Positions 56,400 through 64,000 of a stretch of DNA of 64,000 nt are shown in pieces; the stretch's first letter is position 1; every line of letters begins with the position of its first letter. The notes under the pieces are model-generated. The model was not told the origin of the DNA. It made no database searches and saw nothing but the letters and a program-made list of their open reading frames with translations. Origin of the DNA: Saccharopolyspora rectivirgula DSM 43747 (GTDB lineage: Bacteria; Actinomycetota; Actinomycetes; Mycobacteriales; Pseudonocardiaceae); assembly GCF_000497205.1 (NCBI RefSeq), contig NZ_AYJW01000006.1:1-64000 (forward strand). The letters run 5' to 3'. Position numbers and translations under genes: made by a program.

Positions 56400-58187
56400 T
56401 CAGCGCACCTGCAGCGAGCTGACGACCTGCTCGCACGCGCGCTGCACCGCGGCCTTGGTGTCCTCGGTGTACTGGCAGCCGACGCTGACCCGGAACCGCC
56501 CCTCGTGCAGCACGTACCACTCGGCGATCGCCCCGGGCAGGTGTTCCCGGTAGTAGACGACGTCCCGACCGGCGAAGCTGCGCTCCCCGGCGAACGAGGA
56601 GAACTGCTTGCCCGCTGCGCGCAGCTGCTCGTACTCGGCCTGCAGCTCGGTGACGGCGCGCTGCCGGTCGGCCTCCGCGTCGTAGTCCAGCAGGCCCTGC
56701 TGGACGGCGATCCGGCTGCCGGAACCCCCCTGCGCGGGGGCCAGCAGCGTCTGCCACAGCTGGGGGTCGCCGCCGGTCTGCTGCCAGTCCACCGGGTAGG
56801 AGAACTGGTAGTGGTACTGGGCGATGTGCCGTTCGGGAAACTGCTGGGCCCCGCTGCCCCGCCCGGCCAGCAACGCGGCGATGATGCCGCCGAGCACGAC
56901 CACCCCGGTGGCCGCCCCGATCAACCACGGCAGCCGGGTCCGGCGCGCGGGCCGCGGCGGCAGCACCGGGCGGGTCTCGTCGCTGCCGCCGATGACGATG
57001 GTGCGGGCTCGGCTGAGCGAATCCCCGGGCACGGGCACGACCGGTTCGTCCTCCGCCTGCTGCGGGGGCCGGTTCCCGGGTCCGGAGCGGACACCGGCGG
57101 GCCGGGGCGGCGCGCCGCGCCCCGGATCGGTGCGAACAGCGCGCAGCGCGCCGCGCGCCACCACCGTCTCCGGTTGGTCCAATGTGGTCGGCACTATCCC
57201 GATGCGCTCGTGGATCAGCCGGGACACCAGCGGGATCCGACTCGACCCGCCGACCAGGAAGACTCCGGCGAGCTGCTGCCGGGGCACCTTCGCCTGCTGC
57301 AGGGCGACCAGCACCAGATCGGCCGCGCGCCCCAGCGGTTCGGCGATGAGCGCCTCGAGGTCGCCGCGGGTGACGTGCGCGTCGGAGAACGGCGGGGGCA
57401 TCGGCACATCGGTGTAGGTGTGCCGGGAGAGGGTTTCCTTGGCCCCGCGCACGTCCTGCCGCAGCATGCGGCGGCGACGCCGGTCGGCCATGTCGCGCCC
57501 CTCGGTGAGCTGCCGCCAGGCCTCCGGATCGGTCTTGGCCACGATCCCGCCGACGTGCTCCAGCAGCACCTGGTCGATGTCGGCACCGCCGAAGCGCGAG
57601 TCCCCCCGGGTGGCCAGGACTCGGAAAGCGGTGCCCTGCTTGCGGACCACGCTGGCGTCGATGGTGCCGCCGCCGAGGTCGAGCACGGCGAGCGCTGCTC
57701 CGTCCGGCAGACCGCGCCCGGCGGAGTGGAAGACGGCCGCGGCGACCGGCTCGGGGACCAGCACGACCTCCTTGCCGAGCCCGAAAGCGGCTTGCCGGAG
57801 TTTGCCGGTGCGCACCGAACCCCAATCCCCGGGGTGGGTGAGCACGAGCAGGTCGACCGGTGCGCCGCCGGCGAACCTGCGGGCCTCCGCGACCGCGCGC
57901 TGCAGCACCGCGCGGATGACGTCGGTGACCTTCAGGACGTTGCTGCCCAGCAGCAGTTCGCCTTCGTCGATGCGCCGCTTGGGGTGGGGTTCGAAGCGAG
58001 CGGGGTCCACGGCGGCTTGCCGTTCGGCCTCGTGCCCGACGAACAGGGTCCCGTCGGGCGCGGCGAAGACCGCGGACGGGATGATCGGCTGCCCGTCGAT
58101 CGCTACCACCTGCGGTTCTCCGCCCCCCAGGGAAGCCACGGTGCAGGTACTCGACGTGCCGAAGTCGATCGAGACGTGCAGGGACAC
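56400..58187 (-). CDS. Hsp70-fold type VII secretion-associated membrane protein (Rv3446c family)
   Basis: A 595-residue protein. The N-terminal actin/Hsp70 ATPase-like domain (1 to about 380) has SIDFGTSSTCTVA, LDLGGGTIDASVV and LVGGSSRIPLV. A Pro/Arg-rich linker and one transmembrane helix (LPWLIGAATGVVVLGGIIAALLAG) are followed by an extracytoplasmic domain with YHYQFSYPVDWQ and RFRVSVGCQYTED, matching the C-terminal domain of the type VII secretion-associated Rv3446c family. It couples an ATPase fold inside to a domain outside. GTG 58187 with AAGGAG 6 nt upstream is preferred; GTG 58202 is the longer option. Confidence 0.88.
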   Translation of the reverse strand: MSLHVSIDFGTSSTCTVASLGGGEPQVVAIDGQPIIPSAVFAAPDGTLFVGHEAERQAAVDPARFEPHPKRRIDEGELLLGSNVLKVTDVIRAVLQRAVAEARRFAGGAPVDLLVLTHPGDWGSVRTGKLRQAAFGLGKEVVLVPEPVAAAVFHSAGRGLPDGAALAVLDLGGGTIDASVVRKQGTAFRVLATRGDSRFGGADIDQVLLEHVGGIVAKTDPEAWRQLTEGRDMADRRRRRMLRQDVRGAKETLSRHTYTDVPMPPPFSDAHVTRGDLEALIAEPLGRAADLVLVALQQAKVPRQQLAGVFLVGGSSRIPLVSRLIHERIGIVPTTLDQPETVVARGALRAVRTDPGRGAPPRPAGVRSGPGNRPPQQAEDEPVVPVPGDSLSRARTIVIGGSDETRPVLPPRPARRTRLPWLIGAATGVVVLGGIIAALLAGRGSGAQQFPERHIAQYHYQFSYPVDWQQTGGDPQLWQTLLAPAQGGSGSRIAVQQGLLDYDAEADRQRAVTELQAEYEQLRAAGKQFSSFAGERSFAGRDVVYYREHLPGAIAEWYVLHEGRFRVSVGCQYTEDTKAAVQRACEQVVSSLQVR

Positions 58188-58485
58188 CCAGAACTCCTTC
58201 ACCGTCGCCGGAGCGCTTCCCGCCGACGCAGTTGCCCGACCGCTGGTCTACTGGCGGACCGGCCCCCGCAGCACCCTAGACGCCGGGGAGCCGGCGCTCC
58301 ATCAATCTCGCCTGATCGTGGGCTGCTCGAGAAAAGCGATTGACAAACGCAACTGAAGTGGATCAACGCAGGTCGAAGTCGGTGGCACCGGCGGCTTTCC
58401 GGCGGCGCGGCGCCCCCGCTGCCACCCCGGTGGAGCAGTCCGCCCGCTCCCGGCAGGAGCGCGAACGTCCAGAACGGACACCGCG

Positions 58486-58710
58486 TCAACCGGCGCGCTC
58501 GCGCGGCGCCCCGCCGGCCAACCGGCCCCCAGCGCGCAACCCGGCCAAGAACTCCGCCCACCGGGCGGGCGAGAACACCAGCGCGCCACCCGCCGGGTCC
58601 TTCGAATCGCGCACCCGGACCGCGCCCGCCCCCCAGCTCACCTCGACGCAGTCCCCTTCCGCCCCGCTGCGGCTGGACTTGCGCCAGCCCGCCAGTTCAC
58701 CGCTTCCCAT
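58486..58710 (-). CDS. DUF397 domain protein
   Basis: A 74-residue protein of the DUF397 family: ELAGWRKSSRSGAEGDCVEVSW, then VRVRDSKDPAGGALVFSPARWAEFLAG. It overlaps the end of the XRE gene by 14 nt and is expected to work with it, as XRE/DUF397 pairs often act as regulator and small modulator in actinomycetes. ATG 58710 has GAGGG 5 nt upstream. Confidence 0.9.
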   Translation of the reverse strand: MGSGELAGWRKSSRSGAEGDCVEVSWGAGAVRVRDSKDPAGGALVFSPARWAEFLAGLRAGGRLAGGAPRERAG

Positions 58711-59545
58711 CAGCACCCTCGAACCTGTCCAGATGTCGACGCAGCACCGCCCGGGACGCGGCGGCGCTCAACGCCTGTTCGTCCAACAACCCCACCGCGC
58801 CGGAGAAGACCTCGACATCGGCGGGGCAGTCGATGAACGCCCCGGCCCGGCGAGCTTCCAAGTACACCAGCGGATCCGCCGCCACGAAGTCGAACAGCAC
58901 GAAAGCACCGCTCAGCCCGGCGTGCGCACCGATCTCCAACGGCAGCACCCGCACCTGCACGTTCGGCTTGCCGCTCACCGACAGCACGTGCCGCAGCTGC
59001 TCGGCCATCACCGCCGGGCCGCCCACCGGGCGCAGCAGCACCACTTCGTCCACGAAGATCCGCAGGTCCACTCGCCCGGGCCGGGACAGGATCCGCTGCC
59101 GGGCCAGGCGCAGCTCCAGCCGGTCCTCGAGGGTGGAGCCGCTGACCCCGGCCGCCCGCATGACTTCCCGGGCGTAGGAAGGCGTCTGCAGCAGCCCGGG
59201 AAGCAGGTTCAGGGCCACGTTGGTGATCCGCGTGGCCCGCGTCTCGGCGTCGATCAGCGCGGACAGCTGGTACGGGAGCTCGTCCCGCGACCGCCACCAA
59301 CCGGGGGTTCGCACTTCGCGGGCCAGTTCCATCAGCCGCTGCCGCTGCTGGCCCGAGATGCCCAGCGCGTCCAGGATCGCCGCCACCGATTCGGGTCGGA
59401 TGCCCCGGCGCGCGGTTTCCAGCCGGGAGATCTTCGCCTCCGACCAGCCCAGCCGGGCCCCGAGCTCGCGCATCGTGAGCCCCGCGGCTTCCCGCGCCGC
59501 GCGGAGCTCTTTGCCCAAGGCACGCGCTCTGGGTGAAGCCGACAT
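58697..59545 (-). CDS. XRE-family regulator with DUF5753 domain
   Basis: A 282-residue regulator. The Cro/C1-type helix-turn-helix is at about residues 10-65 (LRAAREAAGLTMRELGARLGW, SEAKISRLETARRGI). The C-terminal DUF5753 domain has ELPYQLSALIDAETRATRI, LLPGLLQTPSYAREVM and a central MAEQLRHVLSV. It is paired with DUF397 downstream and divergent from a zinc-finger gene. The group interrupts the ESX locus between the Rv3446c-like gene and eccC. Confidence 0.92.
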   Translation of the reverse strand: MSASPRARALGKELRAAREAAGLTMRELGARLGWSEAKISRLETARRGIRPESVAAILDALGISGQQRQRLMELAREVRTPGWWRSRDELPYQLSALIDAETRATRITNVALNLLPGLLQTPSYAREVMRAAGVSGSTLEDRLELRLARQRILSRPGRVDLRIFVDEVVLLRPVGGPAVMAEQLRHVLSVSGKPNVQVRVLPLEIGAHAGLSGAFVLFDFVAADPLVYLEARRAGAFIDCPADVEVFSGAVGLLDEQALSAAASRAVLRRHLDRFEGADGKR

Positions 59546-59655
59546 GAGCCCAGCTTACGAATTCAGCCACCCTTTCGAGCTCGCTCGATCAGGTAATTGA
59601 TCGCGAACGCCGATCTGGCAAGACTTGCCACCCAAGGAGTTTCCGGAGGACCACG

Positions 59656-59886
59656 ATGCCCGAGCACCTCACGCACATCTGGCGGCCCGTCACCGGCGGC
59701 CGGCACGCTTTCCCCGCCGCCGCGCGGGAAGCCGCCGCAGCGGAGAAGGTCAGGGCGTTCTGCGGTCTCGAAGTACCGGCAGCAGAACTGCACGGGCGCA
59801 CCGAGTGGGATTGGATCCGCGAAAGCTCCTGCATGGAGTGCTGGCGCGCACTCGCCGAGCGGTTCACCAACCCCGACGGCCGGTGA
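59656..59886 (+). CDS. small zinc-finger-like protein
   Basis: A 76-residue protein with FCGLEVPAAELHGRTEWDWIRE and SSCMECWRALAERF; three Cys and one His could bind zinc. Small proteins of this pattern occur beside XRE/DUF397 genes in Pseudonocardiaceae. It is divergent from the XRE gene. ATG 59656 has a GGAGGACC site upstream. Function unknown. Confidence 0.7.
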   Translation: MPEHLTHIWRPVTGGRHAFPAAAREAAAAEKVRAFCGLEVPAAELHGRTEWDWIRESSCMECWRALAERFTNPDGR

Positions 59887-60008
59887 TCCGGAAACCGCTC
59901 CGCAGACCGACTGGTGCTGTTCGGACCGGCGGCGCACCAGTCCACCCCGGTCGAGCGCGGCTCCCCCGACCCGCGCTCGACCGCTCCTCCCCAACCAGCC
60001 GGTGCGGC

Positions 60009-60056
60009 CAGGAGGGGAACTTCCCCGCCACGGGCGAAGCGGAAGTTCCCCTCCTG
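60009..60056. repeat. dispersed AAGGGAACTT palindromic element, copy 4
   Basis: Perfect 16-nt arms at 60009-60024 and 60041-60056 (CAGGAGGGGAACTTCC), 16-nt loop, between the convergent zinc-finger and eccC genes. Confidence 0.75.
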
Positions 60057-60102
60057 ATGCCGAATCGCACTGGGATCCCGCTGCCAGGACCACGCCCGCA
60101 TG

Positions 60103-60138
60103 AAAAGAGCCCCTCCCGCACAGCGGCGGGAGGGGCTC
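60103..60138 (-). terminator. Rho-independent terminator of eccC
   Basis: A 13-bp perfect stem (60107-60119 and 60126-60138) with a 6-nt loop, followed on the minus strand by TTTT (60106-60103), 15 nt after the eccC stop. Confidence 0.85.
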
Positions 60139-60152
60139 GAAACCGCAGCGTC

Positions 60153-63100
60153 CTACTCGCCCGGCAAGTACGCCGTTTGGATCAGCTGCGGGCCGCCCTT
60201 CAAGCTGCGGCTGACCAAAGTACCGCGGCCCGGGGGCAGCTGACGCGACTTGACGTTGCCGACCAGCTGGCCGTCGTCCTTGTTCGCGCTCATCGCCAGA
60301 CCCGGGGACGAGACCTCGCGCATCTTGCCGATGATCGGCTCGAACAGCGCGCGGCCCGCACCACCGGAGTTCCGGGCGATGACGAAGTGCAGACCGACGT
60401 CGTTGGCCTGCGGCACGAACTCCGCCAGCGGGGCCAGCGGGTTGTTGCCCTGCGGCGCGACCAGGTCGTAGTCGTCCACGACGATGAACAGCTCCGGACC
60501 CGACCACCAGGAGCGGTTCTTCAACTGCTCCTGGGTCACGTCCGGACCCGGCATGCGCTTCTTCAGCGCCGCGGCCACGTCGCGGACGTTGCCCTTGAGC
60601 TGGTCCGCGCTGACCGAGTACTCCAGCAGGTGGCCGGTGTTGAGGAACCCGAGCATCGTGCGGCGGTAGTCCACCAGCAGGATGAGGGCTTCCTTCGGCG
60701 TGTACCGCTCGGTGATACCGCGGACGATCGTGCGCAGCAGCGACGTCTTGCCGCACTCCCGCTCACCGAACACGTAGAAGTGCGGTTCGGCGGCGAAGTT
60801 GAGGTAGACGGGCTTGAGACCGTCCTCGTTGACACCGATCGGCACCAGCTTCGGCTGCGGCTGCTGGTCCGGACGCGGCAGTTCCTGGTACGGCAGCACA
60901 TCGGGCAGCAGGCGGACCTTCGGGGCCACCGGGCCGCGCCAGGAGCTCTTGATCCGGTTGACCAGGTCGGAAACACCTTCCGACAGGTCGTCGTTGTACA
61001 GCTCCCAGCCGAGACGTGCGTTGCGCCTCTCCTGCTCGGCCGCCGCCTGCTCGGCAGCGACGCGGTCACCGATGCGCTCGCTGTCCACACGGGGCAGCGC
61101 CGTGAGGAAGTGCAGCTTGTCCGGGTGCAGACCACGGCCGGGCCGTTCCGCCGGAATCCGCTGGGCGACCTTGCGGTCGATCTCCGACTCGCTCGGGTCA
61201 CCCAGTCGCAGCTCGATCCGGGTACCCAGCAAGTCCTTGAGCGACGGGCGGATTTCCGCCCACCGGTTCGACGTGATGATCAGGTGGATGCCGAACGTCA
61301 GACCGTTGGCCGCCAGGTTGAGCACGTCCGGCTCGAGGCTCTCGAAGTCCTCCCGGAACGTCCGCCAACCGTCGATCAGCAAGAACACGTCCCCGTACGG
61401 GTCGTCCTTGATCTCACCGCGGCGCTTGCGGTTCCGGAAGTCGTTCATGCCCTCGATCGCCTGCTGCTGGAACCGGATTTCCCGTTCCTCCAGCAGCGTC
61501 TTGAGCTCGGCGATCGTGCGGCGGACCATGTCCACGTCGCGACGCGCGCCGTAGCCACCGACGTGCGGCAGGTTGCGCATCGCGGCCAGCGAACCACCAC
61601 CGAGGTCGATGCAGTAGAACTGCACCTCCTGCGGCGTGTGGGTCAACGCCATCGAGGCGATGAGAGCCCGCAGCGTGTTGGACTTACCGGTCTGCGGACC
61701 GCCGACCACCGCGCCATGCCCGTTGGCACCGCTGAAGTCCACCATGTACGGGTCCTGCCGCTGGTAGAACGGCACGTCCACCAGGCCGATCGGGACCTGC
61801 AACCGACCGCTGCCCGCGTAACCGGCGGCCGTGTAACCGCGGTCGTCGGTCTGCTGCAGCGGCGGCAGCAGCGCGTCCAATGTGGGCGGAGTGTCCAGAG
61901 GCGGAAGCCACACCTGGTGAGCTGGCACACCACCGTGATCGGCGACCCGCTTGATGACGATCTGCAGGTCGGTCATGGCCAGCTCGTTCTTCTCCTGCTT
62001 CGGCTTCTCCTCCTCCGGCTCCGGTTCCGGCTCCGGCGGCTTCTCGATGTAGTCCGGCACGAACAGCTTCGGCGTCTTCTCCGCGGTGACCGCCTTCGGG
62101 CCGCTGACCGAAGCCGGCGCCTGACCACTGGTCTGGTGCAGGTGCCCGGACACGTAAGCCGCCCGGAACCGCTCCATGCCGCTGTTGTGCTTCAGGAAGC
62201 CGTGACCACCGGTGGCCGGCAGCTCGGCCGCGTCGGGAATGCCGATGACGGCACGGGATTCGCCGGGGGTACCGGTCTTCAGACCGATCCGGTAGTTGAT
62301 GTTCTCGCCCAGCCCCCGGAGCCGGCCTTCTTCCAGCTTCTGGGTGGCCAGCAGCAGGTGGATCTGCAGCGAACGACCCACACGACCGATCTGGTTGAAG
62401 ACGTCGATGAACTCCGGCTTGGCCTCCAGCATTTCCGTGAACTCGTCGATGATCACGAAAAGTGCCGGCAGGGGTTCGGCCGCCGCCGAGTCACCGGCGT
62501 CCCGCATCTTCCGGTAGTCCCAGACGTTCTTGGCCCGGGCCTTGTTCAGGATCTCCTGCCGCCGGTTGATCTCACCGGCGATGGCGTCCTGCATGCGGTC
62601 GACCAGCGTGGAGTCATCGCCCAGGTTCGTGATGTTGGCCGACACGTGCGGTGCCGGGCTGAACCCGTTGAAGGTCGCACCACCCTTGAAGTCGACCAGC
62701 ACGAAGTTGAGCAGTTCCGAGGAGTGCGTGGCGATCAACCCGAGCACGATCGTGCGCAGGAACTCCGACTTACCGGAACCGGTGGTACCGATGCACAGGC
62801 CGTGCGGGCCCATACCGCCTTCGGCACCTTCCTTGATGTCCAGGTAGACGATGTCCCCGGTTTCGTTCGGGCCGATGGCCACCTTGTACAGCTCGCTGAC
62901 CGGGCGGGGCCGCCACGCCTCGTTAATGTCGAAGGTGACGACGTCACCGGCCAAGCCCAGCTGCTCGATGTAGTTCAGCGGCGTGGTCAGCGGCTCGTAG
63001 CCGGCGCTGTCGGAAGCGGCCGCCTGGCCGGCGGCGACCCGCCACGGGGCGAGCTGCCGGGCCACCGCGGTGGCCTCCTCCATGCTCAGCGCGTCCGGCC

Positions 63101-64000
63101 GACCGAACCACTCCACGCTGTTCTTGCTGCGGACACCGATGCGGTCCTCGTCCACCACGAGGCGCATTCCGCGTCGGACGCTGAGGTCTCCGAGCACATC
63201 GGACAGGTCGATCAGGGTGACGCCGGCGAGCCCGCCTTCGACGATCAGCTGCTCTTCCCGGCTGATCTCGGCGTCGTCGATGACGACGATGATGTGCGGC
63301 TGGCCTTCGGGCGGGGCCGCGTTGCGGCTGAAGCGAGGCCGTTCCGCCAACTGCTCCGCCAGCATCTCCTCGATGACCTGCAGCGAGCCGGACATCAGCC
63401 GCACGGAACCGATTCCGTCGGTCTCCGTGGGGTGCTGGGCGTGCGGCAGCCACTTCACCCAGTCCCAGTGCTCGCGCGCCTTGCCGGTGCTGGCCACGGC
63501 GATCAGCACGTCGCTGGGCGCGTGGAAGGTGGCGATCTGGCACAGCATCGCGCGGGCCAGCGCCCGGGTCCGCTCCTTGTCGCCCTGCAGCGCCACCGCG
63601 GCGAACCCCCGCAGGGACACCGCGATCGGCAGGTCGGGCACCAGCGAGTGCGCCCGGACGAACCGGCGCAGGGCCAGCGTGGTGATCGGCTCCAGCTCGT
63701 CGACCGGCCCGGTCTGCGGCGGCACCAACCGAGTTTCCAGCTTCTGCGCACCGCGGCCCACTCGAACCTGGCAGAAGTCGTTGTCGTTCTGCCGCCGTTC
63801 CCACATGCGCCGGGTGCCGTTGCCGGCCGAGAACGTCCACAGCGTCTGCGGGTCCGGGTGCACCCATTCCCGAGCCAACCGCTGCTCGTTCGCCGCCTCA
63901 CGGGCCCGATCCCGCATCTGACCGAGGTACCGCAGGTAGTCCTTGCGGTCCTCGTTCATCTCGGCCTTCTTCTGGCTGCCCTCGCGGCCGCCGCCGGCCA
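60153..64000 (-). CDS. eccC: type VII secretion FtsK/SpoIIIE ATPase EccC (5' end beyond window)
   Basis: The motor ATPase of the ESX system, fused EccCa-EccCb. The frame is open to the right edge; ATG 63959 is internal, because the sequence before it (GGGREGSQKKAEMNEDRKD) continues the family pattern. The N-terminal transmembrane part is missing. Three FtsK-type domains are visible, with Walker A motifs GTTGSGKSE (about 62760-62790), GGPQTGKSNT (about 61680-61705) and GERECGKTSLL (about 60740-60770), and Walker B-like LFVIIDEF, FLLIDGW and LFIVVDDYD. Domain 1 is canonical; domains 2 and 3 have weaker motifs, as usual. A Lys/Glu/Pro-rich linker lies about 61985-62060. It is expected to move the Esx and Esp-like proteins described nearby. 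Confidence 0.95.
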   Translation of the reverse strand, partial: AGGGREGSQKKAEMNEDRKDYLRYLGQMRDRAREAANEQRLAREWVHPDPQTLWTFSAGNGTRRMWERRQNDNDFCQVRVGRGAQKLETRLVPPQTGPVDELEPITTLALRRFVRAHSLVPDLPIAVSLRGFAAVALQGDKERTRALARAMLCQIATFHAPSDVLIAVASTGKAREHWDWVKWLPHAQHPTETDGIGSVRLMSGSLQVIEEMLAEQLAERPRFSRNAAPPEGQPHIIVVIDDAEISREEQLIVEGGLAGVTLIDLSDVLGDLSVRRGMRLVVDEDRIGVRSKNSVEWFGRPDALSMEEATAVARQLAPWRVAAGQAAASDSAGYEPLTTPLNYIEQLGLAGDVVTFDINEAWRPRPVSELYKVAIGPNETGDIVYLDIKEGAEGGMGPHGLCIGTTGSGKSEFLRTIVLGLIATHSSELLNFVLVDFKGGATFNGFSPAPHVSANITNLGDDSTLVDRMQDAIAGEINRRQEILNKARAKNVWDYRKMRDAGDSAAAEPLPALFVIIDEFTEMLEAKPEFIDVFNQIGRVGRSLQIHLLLATQKLEEGRLRGLGENINYRIGLKTGTPGESRAVIGIPDAAELPATGGHGFLKHNSGMERFRAAYVSGHLHQTSGQAPASVSGPKAVTAEKTPKLFVPDYIEKPPEPEPEPEEEKPKQEKNELAMTDLQIVIKRVADHGGVPAHQVWLPPLDTPPTLDALLPPLQQTDDRGYTAAGYAGSGRLQVPIGLVDVPFYQRQDPYMVDFSGANGHGAVVGGPQTGKSNTLRALIASMALTHTPQEVQFYCIDLGGGSLAAMRNLPHVGGYGARRDVDMVRRTIAELKTLLEEREIRFQQQAIEGMNDFRNRKRRGEIKDDPYGDVFLLIDGWRTFREDFESLEPDVLNLAANGLTFGIHLIITSNRWAEIRPSLKDLLGTRIELRLGDPSESEIDRKVAQRIPAERPGRGLHPDKLHFLTALPRVDSERIGDRVAAEQAAAEQERRNARLGWELYNDDLSEGVSDLVNRIKSSWRGPVAPKVRLLPDVLPYQELPRPDQQPQPKLVPIGVNEDGLKPVYLNFAAEPHFYVFGERECGKTSLLRTIVRGITERYTPKEALILLVDYRRTMLGFLNTGHLLEYSVSADQLKGNVRDVAAALKKRMPGPDVTQEQLKNRSWWSGPELFIVVDDYDLVAPQGNNPLAPLAEFVPQANDVGLHFVIARNSGGAGRALFEPIIGKMREVSSPGLAMSANKDDGQLVGNVKSRQLPPGRGTLVSRSLKGGPQLIQTAYLPGE

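Overview
The window is high-GC actinobacterial DNA with GTG and TTG starts, chained genes with 4-nt overlaps, WhiB and Wbl-type developmental regulators, a CIRCE-controlled groES, a GroEL1 with a His-rich tail, XRE/DUF397 pairs and an ESX type VII secretion locus. A sporulating member of the Pseudonocardiaceae, Saccharopolyspora-like, is my best guess. This rests on family recognition, not on a database search.

The backbone follows, from memory, the order known in Mycobacterium tuberculosis (guaB3-guaB2-sigD-whiB3-groEL1-groES-tsaD-rimI-tsaB-tsaE-alr-...-glmS-...-glmM-rpsI-rplM-esxT-esxU-Rv3446c-eccC4) and in Streptomyces (whiD-bldM-sigma-guaB). Region 1 (0-15.7 kb) holds a cholesterol-oxidase-like GMC enzyme, guaB3, guaB2, a DUF5319 gene, rsdA, sigD, a BldM-like regulator, a MerR-type regulator, a WhiD/WhiB3 protein, groEL, groES with CIRCE, a YdcF-like protein, and tsaD-rimI-tsaB.

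Region 2 (15.7-36.4 kb) is inserted between tsaB and tsaE. It carries an exported LacZ-type GH2 enzyme with a LamG-like insert, and a purine-degradation and glyoxylate set: uricase, HIU hydrolase, OHCU decarboxylase, allantoinase, allantoicase, tartronate semialdehyde reductase, glycerate kinase, a hydroxypyruvate-isomerase-like protein, malate synthase, a CitE-like DUF6986 protein, an NCS2 permease and an IclR regulator. Together these would convert urate to allantoate and glyoxylate, then to malate or glycerate. Glyoxylate carboligase, xanthine dehydrogenase and urease are not in the window. Two divergent promoters in this region share a palindrome (TTCAACA-N3-TGTTGA) overlapping their core elements. 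The same region has a subtilase, a tiny Ser/Arg-repeat protein, a soluble Ser/Thr kinase and a GerW-like protein.

Region 3 (36.4-48.3 kb) has tsaE, an alpha/beta hydrolase, alr, nnr, acpS and glmS as one leftward series. An amidohydrolase/SDR/MarR/acyl-CoA ligase group and a hydrolase-fold protein without its catalytic serine follow.

Region 4 (48.4-64 kb) is dominated by type VII secretion: a compact unrecognised module (a coiled-coil/Pro-rich protein, a 975-aa WXG-containing low-complexity protein, an EspC-like protein and two membrane microproteins), then glmM, rpsI, rplM, esxT, esxU, an Hsp70-fold secretion-associated protein and eccC, which runs off the right edge. An XRE/DUF397/zinc-finger group sits just before eccC. 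Four copies of a palindromic intergenic repeat (core AAGGGAACTT) are scattered through the window. No tRNA, rRNA, transposase or CRISPR array was seen.
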